Source: Hydrogenophaga taeniospiralis CCUG 15921
GTDB taxonomy: Bacteria; Pseudomonadota; Gammaproteobacteria; Burkholderiales; Burkholderiaceae_C
Assembly: GCF_001592305.1 (NCBI RefSeq)
Contig: NZ_BCWR01000008.1
Coordinates: 171,381 to 235,380, forward strand
Length of the DNA: 64,000 nt
Direction: 5' to 3'
Of the stretch, positions 1 through 9,647 are shown one piece after another. A program made the translations under genes and the position numbers. The notes under the pieces were generated by a model that did no database searches, was not told where the DNA came from, and worked only from the letters and a program-made list of their open reading frames with translations. Numbering within the stretch: the first letter of the stretch is position 1; each line of letters begins with the position of its first letter.

Positions 1-303
1 CATGCCGAGGTGCGCGGCCACGGCGGCCACCTGGCGGGTCTGGTTGGACTGGATGCCGCCGATGGACACCAGCGTGTCGTAACCCCCGGCGATGGCTTCG
101 GGGATCAGGTATTCGAGCTTGCGCGTCTTGTTGCCGCCGAAGGCCAGGCCGCTGTTGCAGTCCTCGCGCTTGGCATACAGGTGCACCTTGCCGCCCAGGT
201 GGGCGCTCAGGCGTTTGAGCGGCTGGATGGGGCTGGGGCCGAAGGTGAGTGGGTGGCGGGGAAATTTCTGCAGGTTCAGGGGGTGAGCGCTTGGGGTGGT
301 CAT
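1..303 (-). CDS. acdS: 1-aminocyclopropane-1-carboxylate deaminase, 5' part (cut by left edge)
   Basis: PLP-dependent enzyme that breaks the plant ethylene precursor ACC into 2-oxobutyrate and ammonia in the cytoplasm. The 101 visible codons read like the AcdS N-terminus: a [19 protein letters not shown] stretch, then [20 protein letters not shown], in which the Lys of GGNKTR is the PLP Schiff-base lysine in this family, then [19 protein letters not shown]. The GGNKTR lysine and the SNQTRQ loop favour AcdS over the related D-cysteine desulfhydrase, but the C-terminal discriminating residues are outside the window. ATG at 303 is the only reasonable start. The gene is divergent from an Lrp-family gene, the usual acdS-acdR arrangement. 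Confidence 0.9.
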   Translation of the reverse strand, partial: MTTPSAHPLNLQKFPRHPLTFGPSPIQPLKRLSAHLGGKVHLYAKREDCNSGLAFGGNKTRKLEYLIPEAIAGGYDTLVSIGGIQSNQTRQVAAVAAHLGM

Positions 304-516
304 GGCATGGAGGGGTGGTTGCAACCCAGGTGCGTACAGCGTCATGGCGGCAAAACACGTGGGCATGGGGTGGAACTTCGGTGTCGTGAAACGAAGTTCA
401 TCGTAGGGCGGCGGCGCTGCTATGAATTGCGAACTGAGCTTCAGGAATTTGTCTTCCATGCTCATTCCTTGGTGTTTGTCGAATAGATGGTGTGAAATTG
501 CCATCTGACGCAACAA
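304..516. promoter_or_regulatory. acdS-acdR divergent promoter region
   Basis: This 213-bp gap separates the two divergent starts and must hold both promoters. It is noticeably more AT-rich around 360-500 than the genes on either side. In characterised acdS loci the Lrp-type regulator binds here in response to ACC. I see no palindrome good enough to name as its box. Confidence 0.5.
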
Positions 517-1002
517 ATGAAAGTAACGGCTATGGAAACGCCCCTCGACCGTATCGACCGCAAACTGCTCGAACTGCTGCAGCAGGACGCCTCCCTGCCC
601 AACTTGGAGCTGGCCGAGCGCACCCACCTCAGCCCGCCGGCCTGTTCGCGGCGGGTGGCGCGGCTGAGGGCGTCGGGCGTGATCCGCAAGACGGTGGCGC
701 TGGCCGACCCGCGCGCGCTGGGTTACACGGGGCTGGTGATCATCGGTGTGGTGCTGGACCGGTCCACGCCCGATTCATTCGCCGCGTTCGAGAAAGCGGC
801 GGCCAAGCTCACCGGCTGCCTGGAGGTGCAACTGGTCACGGGCGAGTTCGACTACTTCGTCAAGCTGCGCATCCAGGGCATCGACTCGTTCAACGAGATG
901 CACAGCGCGCAGCTGATCGGCCTGCCCGGTGTGCGCCAGGTGCGCACCTTCGTCTGCCTGAAGGAGGTTTTCGAGACGACGGTGCTGCCGGTCATGGGGT
1001 GA
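517..1002 (+). CDS. acdR: Lrp/AsnC-family regulator of ACC deaminase
   Basis: A 161-residue Lrp/AsnC protein: an N-terminal winged HTH (about residues 9-65, with [19 protein letters not shown] and a recognition region [19 protein letters not shown]) and a C-terminal ligand-sensing RAM domain (about 75-155, with [11 protein letters not shown]). Its position divergent from acdS is the standard setting of AcdR, which activates acdS when ACC is available; that role is inferred from context. ATG at 517 is used. An in-frame ATG at 532 would give the more conventional [10 protein letters not shown] start and cannot be excluded. The next gene, an unrelated sigma-54 activator, begins 92 bp downstream. 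Confidence 0.85.
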   Translation: MKVTAMETPLDRIDRKLLELLQQDASLPNLELAERTHLSPPACSRRVARLRASGVIRKTVALADPRALGYTGLVIIGVVLDRSTPDSFAAFEKAAAKLTGCLEVQLVTGEFDYFVKLRIQGIDSFNEMHSAQLIGLPGVRQVRTFVCLKEVFETTVLPVMG

Positions 1003-1049
1003 ACCACGATGGCGCGACAACGCTCAGAAAATTATCATTCATAAACATA

Positions 1050-1070
1050 TTTGATGTGCCCTTCATCAAA
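1050..1070. promoter_or_regulatory. inverted repeat TTTGATG-N7-CATCAAA
   Basis: A perfect 7-bp inverted repeat with a 7-nt loop lies in the AT-rich gap between acdR and the sigma-54 activator, 24 bp before the activator's start. It could be an operator for autoregulation or a weak terminator for acdR. There is no T-run after it, which slightly favours an operator. Confidence 0.35.
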
Positions 1071-1093
1071 TGATCACTTCCTGAGCGCGCCCC

Positions 1094-2917
<1,824 letters not shown>

Positions 2918-2939
2918 CGCCGCTCAGGCGCTCAGGCGA

Positions 2940-3845
2940 TCAGGCCCCGGCCAGGGCCGCCTTGTTGGCCTCCAGCCAGGCCGCGAAAGGCTGGGGGTCG
3001 GTGCCGGTGAGCGCCTTGAAGTCGCCACTCAGCTCGGCCACCCGGCCGGCGGCGGTGTTGGTGTCGAACGAGGCGAACACGCGGGCCAGGGGCTCGGGCA
3101 GACCCGCGCCGACCATGCCCTGCACCAGGCCTTCCAGCGGCACCGGCACCACCTGGAGCGGCTTGCCCAGCGCAGCGCTGACCAGGGACGCGATCTCGGC
3201 GGTGGTGAAGGCCTGCGCGCCGCTCAGGGTGAGGGTGCGCTTGCCGCCGGCATCGCTGGCCAGGGCGGTCGCCGCCGCGCGGGCCAGATCGTCGCGCGCG
3301 ATGTAGGCGACGCGGCCGTCCTCAGCGGCGCTGTACCACTGGCCCGACGCGAGCGCCGAGGGCAGGGACATGAAGAGGTTTTCAAAGTACCAGTGGTTGC
3401 GCAGCACCGTCCAGCCCGGCAGGGTGCTGGCGGCCAGGGCCTTTTCCGTGCCCGCGTGGTCGGGGGCGATCAGCAGCGGCGAGCCTTCGGGCAGGGGCAT
3501 GGAGGTGTAGACCAGGTGCTGCACACCGGCGGCCTGCGCGGCGGCCACGGCGTTCTGGTGTTGCTCCAGGCGGCGGCCCGGGCGGTCCAGCGCATCCGTG
3601 CTGATGAGCAGCAGGCGCTTCGCACCTTCAAAGGCGCTGCGCAGCGAGGCCGCGTCGTCGAAGTCGGCGCTGCGCACCGTGACGCCCAGGGCCGCCCAGG
3701 CGGCCAGGCTCTCGGGCTTGCGGCTGGTGGCGATGATCTGCGCGGCCGGCACCTTCAGGGTGTGGACCAGGTGCTGCAGCACGCGCTGGCCGAATTGGCC
3801 GGAAGCGCCGGTCACGAGCAGGGGATACGACGAGGTCAAGGGCAT
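2940..3845 (-). CDS. NmrA-family NAD(P)-dependent oxidoreductase, QorB-like
   Basis: A 301-residue NmrA/atypical SDR protein. The N-terminal Rossmann motif GASGQFGQR is clear, followed by QIIATSRKPESLAAW, the cofactor-specificity region, and the family's LVYTSMPL and TVLRNHWYFENL segments. E. coli QorB (YtfG), a quinone oxidoreductase of similar length, has the same plan. The start at 3845 is chosen because a GGAG sits just upstream and because the Rossmann fold begins at once; a longer reading to 4022 would run through the intergenic operators and into the divergent regulator. The adjoining HxlR gene suggests a QorR/QorB-type pair that answers electrophile or quinone stress. Confidence 0.85.
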   Translation of the reverse strand: MPLTSSYPLLVTGASGQFGQRVLQHLVHTLKVPAAQIIATSRKPESLAAWAALGVTVRSADFDDAASLRSAFEGAKRLLLISTDALDRPGRRLEQHQNAVAAAQAAGVQHLVYTSMPLPEGSPLLIAPDHAGTEKALAASTLPGWTVLRNHWYFENLFMSLPSALASGQWYSAAEDGRVAYIARDDLARAAATALASDAGGKRTLTLSGAQAFTTAEIASLVSAALGKPLQVVPVPLEGLVQGMVGAGLPEPLARVFASFDTNTAAGRVAELSGDFKALTGTDPQPFAAWLEANKAALAGA

Positions 3846-3972
3846 GAGAGAACTCCGGAAAAAAATGACAAACCACCTGAAAGTGGTGAAAATCGGGCTT
3901 CTGGTACCAAATCGGTAGTCAGTTCCGAAATGGTAGTTATGTCCGGTGTGGGCCTCAAGTAGGGAGCCCGCC

Positions 3973-3996
3973 GTAACCTGGTTACTGGCCAGTAAC
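3973..3996. promoter_or_regulatory. GTAAC/GTTAC palindromic operator in the HxlR-QorB intergenic region
   Basis: A perfect 16-bp palindrome GTTACTGGCCAGTAAC occupies 3981-3996. It overlaps a second inverted repeat, GTAAC-ctg-GTTAC (3973-3985), so three alternating half-sites are packed into 24 bp, ending 14 bp before the HxlR start. HxlR dimers recognise such repeats. Autoregulation together with control of the divergent oxidoreductase is the natural reading. Confidence 0.6.
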
Positions 3997-4010
3997 GAAA
4001 GGCTTTCAAG

Positions 4011-4394
4011 ATGGGGCTTCACAAGCCAAAGGCACCGCTGTCAGAGCTGTGCCCGATCCGCGATGTGCTCGATAGGTTGGGGGACCGCTGGACCGTGCTG
4101 GTGCTGCACGAGCTCGCGCTGGGCACCTTGCGGTTTGGCGAGCTGCGCAAGCGCATCGAAGACATTTCCCCGCGCATGCTGTCGCAGACCCTGCGGCAGC
4201 TGGAAGAGGACGGCCTGGTGGGCCGGGAGGTGTTCGCGAGCGTGCCGCCCCGGGTGGACTACACCCTGACCGGGCTGGGTGAGTCGTTTTTCCAGAGCAT
4301 CCAGACCATGCTGCAGTGGGCGGTGCAGAACCAGGAAGCGGTGCACGCCGCGCGGCGCGCCTACGTGGCGCCCAAGGCCATCGCGGCCAAATAG
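4011..4394 (+). CDS. HxlR-family transcriptional regulator
   Basis: A 127-residue winged-helix protein with typical HxlR sequence: CPIRDVLDRLGDRWTVLVL, FGELRKRIEDISPRMLSQTLRQLEEDGLV, and the wing region VPPRVDYTLTGLGESF. A single Cys at residue 14 just before the first helix matches the redox-sensing cysteine of QorR, YodB and HypR-type members, where quinones or oxidants inactivate the repressor. It is divergent from the QorB-like gene with a palindromic operator between them. Redox sensing is inferred from the Cys position and the context. Confidence 0.88.
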   Translation: MGLHKPKAPLSELCPIRDVLDRLGDRWTVLVLHELALGTLRFGELRKRIEDISPRMLSQTLRQLEEDGLVGREVFASVPPRVDYTLTGLGESFFQSIQTMLQWAVQNQEAVHAARRAYVAPKAIAAK

Positions 4395-4433
4395 GTGGGG
4401 TTCAACCCCGCGAGGGGGCCATGAGCGCAGGGC

Positions 4434-5702
4434 TCAGGGCGTGGTCGCCAGCGCCTGCGGCTCGGGCAGTTGCACTTTGTCGTCGGTGCTGAACTGGTAG
4501 TCCTTGAACACGTGTTCCGCGCTGAGCAGTTGGTAGCTGCCGTCCGCATGGCGCACCGTGGTGTCTTTCAGGCGCCAGGTCAGCTGGCCGCAGGTCCAGA
4601 TGTCGAAGTTGCGCATGTGGGTGCACAGGCAGGTCTTGTCCATCACCGAAATGCGGCGCACGCCCGGGTGGGCCGCCACTTCGCGGTTGTAGGACGTAAC
4701 GTAGGCGCATTTGCCGTTGGCGTCGAGCAGGTAGCCGTAGGCCTCGCAGTTCGGGCGGATGCCGTCGCCAATGCCGGGGCTGCTCTTGATCATGCGCATC
4801 GGGTAGCCGGTGGGCGAGATCTCGTTGACCTCGATGTCTTCCTCGTTGGCCTTGAAGTATTCCTGCTTGATGTCGTCGGGCAGGCCGCACTCTTGGGTGA
4901 CGGTGAAGCGCGTGGCCACCTGCACGCCCGAGGCGCCCATTTCCATGAAGCGCACGGCGTCGCTGCCGGTGAAGATGCCGCCGGCCGGAATGACCGGAAT
5001 GTCCAGCTGCTCGGCCTTCAGCCAGGCCAGGATCTCGGCCACGATGGTGGCCAGGTCGTACTGTGCCCAGTCCATGCCGAAACCCAGGTGGCCACCGGCC
5101 AGCGGGCCTTCCACCACCACGTAGTCGGGCAGGCGGTTCAGGCGGCTGTTCTTCTTCAGGAACAGCTGCAGCGCGCGCAGCGAGGACACGATGATGCCGA
5201 GCTTGGCGTGGCGGAAGCGCGGGTGGTCTTCGATCAGGGCGAACGAGCCCAGGTGCAGGCCGGCGGCCAGCGTGATGCCGTCGATGCCGGCGTCCAGCGC
5301 CGAGGCCATGCGCACCCGCAGGGTTTCCTTGGGGCCGTTCATCGTCAGCTTTTCCATGCAGTTGATGAACACCATGCCCGGGCCCTGCTTGCGGGCCATG
5401 GTGCGTTCCACGTGCATGCGCGTGGCTTCGGCCAGGTCGCCCAGGTCGAACTTGACGGCCGACTTGTCTTCCGAATTGACGTTGTACTGGTACATCGCCT
5501 GTTTGGCCTTGACGTACTTGGTCTTGTAGCGGCGGTCCGTGACCGTCTTGACCATGGCGTCGGAGATGTGGCCCACGCCACCCAGGCGGGCAGCCTGCAG
5601 CGCCAGGTCGGAGGACGAGATATCCACGCCCATGCCGCCAATCACGATGGGCACCAGTTCCTGTTGGCCCATCTGCAGGCGGAAGTCGTCCAGACGTTTC
5701 AT
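4434..5702 (-). CDS. nitronate monooxygenase-family flavoprotein
   Basis: A 422-residue FMN-dependent TIM-barrel protein of the NMO/2-nitropropane dioxygenase family. Visible motifs are IVIGGMGVDISSSDLALQAA (21-38 region), GPLAGGHLGFGMDW with the family's His at 205, PVIPAGGIFTGSDAVRF (phosphate of FMN) and MGASGVQVATRF. In the family it oxidises nitronates; related FabK-type enoyl reductases share the fold, so the substrate is uncertain. The C-terminal region beyond about residue 310 carries five cysteines (319, 332, 358, 360, 371), unlike minimal NMOs. The gene is monocistronic and divergent from the histidine kinase operon. Confidence 0.8.
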   Translation of the reverse strand: MKRLDDFRLQMGQQELVPIVIGGMGVDISSSDLALQAARLGGVGHISDAMVKTVTDRRYKTKYVKAKQAMYQYNVNSEDKSAVKFDLGDLAEATRMHVERTMARKQGPGMVFINCMEKLTMNGPKETLRVRMASALDAGIDGITLAAGLHLGSFALIEDHPRFRHAKLGIIVSSLRALQLFLKKNSRLNRLPDYVVVEGPLAGGHLGFGMDWAQYDLATIVAEILAWLKAEQLDIPVIPAGGIFTGSDAVRFMEMGASGVQVATRFTVTQECGLPDDIKQEYFKANEEDIEVNEISPTGYPMRMIKSSPGIGDGIRPNCEAYGYLLDANGKCAYVTSYNREVAAHPGVRRISVMDKTCLCTHMRNFDIWTCGQLTWRLKDTTVRHADGSYQLLSAEHVFKDYQFSTDDKVQLPEPQALATTP

Positions 5703-6018
5703 ATTCGGTTTCTCGATTTCTCGGTTTCAGCCCGGTTTTGGCCGGCCCAACGATCGTTTGTTGAACCCGGGATTATGAACCGGCGCACCCATGTCGAGGG
5801 GGCAAGGCCCCATGGGCGGATCCGTTGAACGGCCGCGTCCCATGTGGAAGTTCACGCATGGTGGCGTGATAGAGGTGACAAAATGCAAGCAAATCAGAGG
5901 GGCAAACCATGTCAGGACAGCTTGGGCCACCCCGCCAGGGGTTGCAGCATCGGACGTTGGAGGGAGGTGAGGGCGTGCGCCGCTCCGCCACACTCACGCC
6001 CGCCGCGGAGCCGCCTCT
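5703..6018. promoter_or_regulatory. intergenic region between divergent flavoprotein and kinase genes
   Basis: 316 bp with no credible coding sequence. It must carry promoters in both directions. I see a small GGGGC-AAG-GCCCC hairpin near 5800 and a GGAG at 6007-6010 that serves the GTG start of the kinase. No recognisable operator or riboswitch was found. Confidence 0.5.
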
Positions 6019-8283
6019 GTGAGGCCGGGCCGCTGGCTGGTGCAACTGCCGGGCCGCTGGCTCGCGCCCCTGCTGCTGGCCTCGTTTGCGGTGCTGGCCG
6101 CCTTGCTGAACTACGGCCTGCAGTGGCGTGCGATGGACGAGCGGATCACGGCGCAGGAGTCCGTCCGGTTGCGCGAACGCCTGGGCCTGGAGCAGACCCT
6201 GGCGGAACTGCAGACCAGCCGTGACACCGGCGTGCTGGTGCGGCGCCTGGTGGGCAGCCTGGGCCCGTACAGCGGCCTGGAGCGGGCCTGGCTGGTCCAG
6301 GGCGATGGCCTGGTGCTGGCGTCGATGAGCCATGCCGATGTCGGGCGCCCGCTGCAGGAGGTGCTGGGCGCCGAGGCCGGGCTGTTCGAGCCCTGGGGCG
6401 AGCCGTCGGGCTCCAGCCGGCCGAACGAGGTCCGGGTCACCCGCCCGTCCGGCTCGCAGCGCGTGCTGGGGACCGCGCCGATCCAGTCCGACCGGCAGTT
6501 GTTGACCGTGGTGAATCTGGGCCCCGCGCTGGCCGTGCGCGAGGCCGAGCTGCGCAACGAGGTGCTGCGCGAGGCGCTGCTGCTGCTCGCGCTCTCGGCT
6601 CTGCTGGCCTGGGTGTTGCACCACGTCTGGTTCCTGCGCGCGCAGCGGCTGGTGCACACCCTGAGCGACATCGGCCGGGGCCAGCTGGAGGCACGCAGCG
6701 GCTTGCAGGGCCGCGACGAGCTCGCGCGCATCGGCCAGGAAGTCGACCTCATGGCGCAGCGGCTGCAGACCGATCAGGCCGAGATCCGGCGCCTGAACGC
6801 GGTGGTGAACCGCTCACCGGTGGTGGTCATCGAGTGGCGCGATGCACCGGGCTGCCCCGTGGACTACGTGAACGACGCGGTGTCCCAGTGGGGCTATGGC
6901 AAGGCCGACTGGCTCGATGCCTCATGGCGCTTCGACGACCTGATCCACCCCGAAGACAGGGGCCGCGTGCTGGCGGAGTCCACGCGCCACCGCGAACACG
7001 GCCCGGACGAGTTCCAGCAGGAATACCGGCTGCACTGTGCCGACGGCGGCTGGGCCTGGGTCAGCGACCGCACCTCCCTGCGACGCGACGCGGCGGGCCG
7101 GGTGGTGGGCTCCAGCGGCATCCTGATGGACATCACGCCTCAGAAAACGGCCCAGGTGGCCGCGATCGAACAGGCCGAACTGCTGCGCCTGTTTTACGAA
7201 CTGCCCTTCATCGGCATGGCGATCTCTTCGCCCACCAGCCGGCGCTGGTTGCAGGTGAACGACCGGCTGTGCGAGATCCTGGGCTACGGGCGGGACGAAC
7301 TGCTGAGCAAGACCTGGGCGGAGATGACGCCCGAGCCGGACCTGCAGATCAACATGGGGCACTTCAACGAGATGCTCGCGGGCCGTTGCGAGAGCTACCA
7401 GCTGGGCAAACGCTTCCTGCGCAAGGACGGGCAGTTCGTGCACACCGAGATCCACGTGCGCGCAGTGCGCCACGCCAACGGCGCGCTCAAGCACCTGTTC
7501 ACCACCATCCAGGACGTGAGTGAGCGCGTGCGGGCCGAGGCGGCGCTGCAGGCGTCCAAGGCCGAGCTGGAGCGGCGCGTGGCCGAGCGCACCGAGCAGC
7601 TCAGCGAGGCCAACCGCGAACTCGAAGCCTTTTCCTATTCGGTCTCGCACGACCTCAAGGCACCGTTGCGTGGCATCGACGGCTACAGCCAGCTGCTGGA
7701 GGAGGAGTACGCCAACCGGCTCGGCGACGAAGGCCGCCAGTTCATCGGCCGCATCCGCCGCGGCGTGCAGCAGATGGGTGACCTGATCGCCGATCTGCTC
7801 AATTACTCGCGCATGGAACGCCGTGCCATGGAGCTGCAGCCGGTGGACCTGGGGCAGCTGATGGACGAGGTGATCGAAAGCCATGCCGCCGACATCGACA
7901 GCAGCGGCTGCGCACTGCGCCGCACACTCGAACCCATGACCCTGGTGCTGGACCGGGAGGGCATGGCGGTGGTGTTGCGGAACCTGGTGGGCAATGCCGT
8001 GAAGTTCAGCCGCGCCAGCACGTCTCCCAGCGTGGAGATCGGCTCCCGCAGTGAGGCGGGCAGGCGTATCCTGTGGGTACGCGACAACGGAGTGGGTTTT
8101 GACATGAAGTACCACGACCGCATCTTTGGCATCTTCCAGCGGCTGCACCGGGCCGAGGACTACCCTGGCACCGGCGTGGGGCTGGCGCTGGTGGCCAAGG
8201 CGGTGCAGCGCATGGGCGGCCGTGTCTGGGCCGAGAGTTCCCTGGGTGCCGGGGCCACGTTCTATCTGGAGTTTCCTGCATGA
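6019..8283 (+). CDS. membrane-bound PAS sensor histidine kinase
   Basis: A 754-residue hybrid-less kinase. It has two membrane segments (about residues 14-33 and 185-206) enclosing a periplasmic sensor of about 150 residues, a HAMP-like linker, two PAS domains (about 265-380 and 385-510), a coiled coil, the H-box SVSHDLKAPLRGIDGYSQLL with phospho-accepting His544, and a C-terminal ATPase domain with N-box LVGNAVKFS, DNGVGFD and GTGVGLALV. The kinase core resembles the bacteriophytochrome/Cph1 type, which typically signals to small Rcp1-like regulators. The start is GTG, supported by GGAG 8 nt upstream. Its stop overlaps the start of the regulator (ATGA), so the pair is coupled. The signal sensed is unknown. 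Confidence 0.87.
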   Translation: MRPGRWLVQLPGRWLAPLLLASFAVLAALLNYGLQWRAMDERITAQESVRLRERLGLEQTLAELQTSRDTGVLVRRLVGSLGPYSGLERAWLVQGDGLVLASMSHADVGRPLQEVLGAEAGLFEPWGEPSGSSRPNEVRVTRPSGSQRVLGTAPIQSDRQLLTVVNLGPALAVREAELRNEVLREALLLLALSALLAWVLHHVWFLRAQRLVHTLSDIGRGQLEARSGLQGRDELARIGQEVDLMAQRLQTDQAEIRRLNAVVNRSPVVVIEWRDAPGCPVDYVNDAVSQWGYGKADWLDASWRFDDLIHPEDRGRVLAESTRHREHGPDEFQQEYRLHCADGGWAWVSDRTSLRRDAAGRVVGSSGILMDITPQKTAQVAAIEQAELLRLFYELPFIGMAISSPTSRRWLQVNDRLCEILGYGRDELLSKTWAEMTPEPDLQINMGHFNEMLAGRCESYQLGKRFLRKDGQFVHTEIHVRAVRHANGALKHLFTTIQDVSERVRAEAALQASKAELERRVAERTEQLSEANRELEAFSYSVSHDLKAPLRGIDGYSQLLEEEYANRLGDEGRQFIGRIRRGVQQMGDLIADLLNYSRMERRAMELQPVDLGQLMDEVIESHAADIDSSGCALRRTLEPMTLVLDREGMAVVLRNLVGNAVKFSRASTSPSVEIGSRSEAGRRILWVRDNGVGFDMKYHDRIFGIFQRLHRAEDYPGTGVGLALVAKAVQRMGGRVWAESSLGAGATFYLEFPA

Positions 8284-8711
8284 GTCAAGCCTTCAACATG
8301 CCGCCGATCCTGCTGGTGGAAGACAACCCCATGGACCTGGACCTCACGCTGCGGGCCTTCGCCAAGCGCAAGTTCTCCAACAGCATTCAGGTGGCGCGCG
8401 ATGGCGAAGAGGCGCTGGCCTTCCTGCCGCGCTGGGCGGCCGGCGAGACCATGCCGGCGGTGATCCTGCTGGACATCAACCTGCCCAAGGTGAACGGTCT
8501 GGACGTGCTACGGCAGATCAAGTCGCACGAGCAGTTCCGCCGCATCCCGGTGGTGATGCTGACCTCGTCGCGCGAACACAGCGACCTCAAGGCCGCCTAC
8601 GACCTGGGCGTGAACTCCTATATTGAAAAGCCGGTGAGCTTCAGCAAGTTCATCGAGGTGGCCGGCCAGATCGAGCTCTACTGGTGTGTGCTCAACGAGC
8701 GGCCCGTCTGA
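8280..8711 (+). CDS. single-domain response regulator (Rcp1-like)
   Basis: A 143-residue stand-alone receiver domain: acidic pair in LVEDNPMDLDL, phosphorylation site Asp65 in VILLDINLPKVNG, the switch Thr/Ser in VVMLTSSREH, and Lys in YIEKPVSF. The long NPMD insertion after the acidic patch and the xSYIEKPV end are typical of Rcp1-type partners of phytochrome-like kinases. There is no output domain, so it acts through protein contacts or as a phosphorelay step. It is coupled by a 4-bp overlap to the preceding kinase, its likely partner. Confidence 0.88.
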   Translation: MSQAFNMPPILLVEDNPMDLDLTLRAFAKRKFSNSIQVARDGEEALAFLPRWAAGETMPAVILLDINLPKVNGLDVLRQIKSHEQFRRIPVVMLTSSREHSDLKAAYDLGVNSYIEKPVSFSKFIEVAGQIELYWCVLNERPV

Positions 8712-8738
8712 ATTTCCAGTGCAACAAGGACAAGAACC

Positions 8739-9176
8739 ATGCTGAAAATCCTGATTCCAGTGGATGGATCGGAACTCTCTTTGATGGCCGTGCGCTACGC
8801 GATGCGGCTCACGGGCTGGGGGCTCAAGGCGCGTTTCGTGGTGGCCAATGTGCAGCCCACGGCCAATCTCTACGAGCTGGTGGTGGCGCACGATCCGGCG
8901 GTGTTGCAGACGGTGGCGGAGGAAGCCGGCCACGATCTCATCGCCCCGGCGGTGCAGTTGCTGCAGGCCGCCGGTCTGCAGGTGGAGCAGGACGTGGCGA
9001 TCGGCGACCCGGCGCACATGTTGGTGGACATGGTGGAGCGCAACGGCTGCGGCGCGATCATCATGAGCGCGCGCGGCAGCAGTGGTCTGAGCGGGGCGGT
9101 GCTGGGCTCGGTGTCGCAGGAACTGGTGCACCTCTCGCCTGTGCCGGTCACGGTGGTCAAGCCGTTGGCCGACTGA
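8739..9176 (+). CDS. universal stress protein (UspA family)
   Basis: A 145-residue single-domain Usp. It opens with KILIPVDGSELSLMAVRYA, the nucleotide-binding beta1/alpha1 segment, and ends with the SARGSSGLSGAVLGSVSQEL loop and VPVTVVKP strand. The glycine spacing resembles the ATP-binding Usp subclass. The gene follows the kinase and regulator genes by 27 bp on the same strand, so co-transcription is likely, but its role there is unknown. Usp proteins generally support survival under stress or growth arrest. Confidence 0.85.
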   Translation: MLKILIPVDGSELSLMAVRYAMRLTGWGLKARFVVANVQPTANLYELVVAHDPAVLQTVAEEAGHDLIAPAVQLLQAAGLQVEQDVAIGDPAHMLVDMVERNGCGAIIMSARGSSGLSGAVLGSVSQELVHLSPVPVTVVKPLAD

Positions 9177-9254
9177 TTTCCCTGGGCTCCCTTCTGGGGG
9201 CTCTTCTGTGTGGGTCCTGCTCTGTGGGGGGCGCGCATGCTGGGCGGCCGACTG

Positions 9255-9485
9255 CGCTCATGTCCCCCGGGCCGTTCCGGCCCTCCTCCTTTACTTCGCT
9301 TCGTCAGCCACCCAGCATGTGCGACTGGCCTGCGGGTGGGCGCTCGACGCGGGGACAGTGCGTTTCTTGTTTCCTGGGCGGACTCCCGACGCAGGCGTGC
9401 CTGCACGTCCGTGGCTTGGCGGGGCGGGGTGTTCTGCACAGCGAAGTCAAGGAGGAGGGCCGGAACGGCCCGGGGGACATGAGCG
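9255..9485. repeat. large inverted repeat, 46-bp arms with about 139-nt loop
   Basis: The left arm 9255-9300 and right arm 9440-9485 are reverse complements at 45 of 46 positions (one T/G difference near 9292). Each arm contains the inner palindrome GGGCCGTTCCGGCCC-like core and an AGCGAAGT end. The 139-nt loop has no coding potential I trust. Near-perfect arms imply either a recent origin or selection for the structure. It could act as a terminator for the stress-protein operon or be a dispersed, possibly mobile, palindromic element. No transposase lies nearby. Confidence 0.75.
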
Positions 9486-9532
9486 GCGCAGAGCGCCCCG
9501 GTCCGCCAAGCCTGCGAGGCAGTCCGACTTCT

Positions 9533-9561
9533 GTAAATTACGTTTAGAGAAACGTATTTAC
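9533..9561. promoter_or_regulatory. operator-like palindrome upstream of the hydroxylase operon
   Basis: GTAAATTACGTTT, a 4-nt spacer (agag), then AAACGTATTTAC form a near-perfect inverted repeat in an AT-rich patch about 86 bp before the hydroxylase start. Size and symmetry fit a MarR-, TetR- or GntR-type dimer. No regulator gene is adjacent, so the binding protein is unknown. Confidence 0.55.
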
Positions 9562-9647
9562 TGATGTGAAATTATCGGCTACAGTCCAACCCTGACAACG
9601 CCGCCGCCATTTCGCACGCGGGGCGACAACGAAGGAGCAGACAACGG

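Noticed and set aside
10..486. Open plus-strand frame over the acdS start region
   Set aside because: It is antisense to the AcdS N-terminus, which matches the family residue by residue; the plus-strand product has no recognisable features.
2940..4022. Longer QorB-like reading from 4022
   Set aside because: The extra 59 residues cover the operators and the start of the divergent HxlR gene. The start at 3845 has GGAG and begins at the Rossmann fold.
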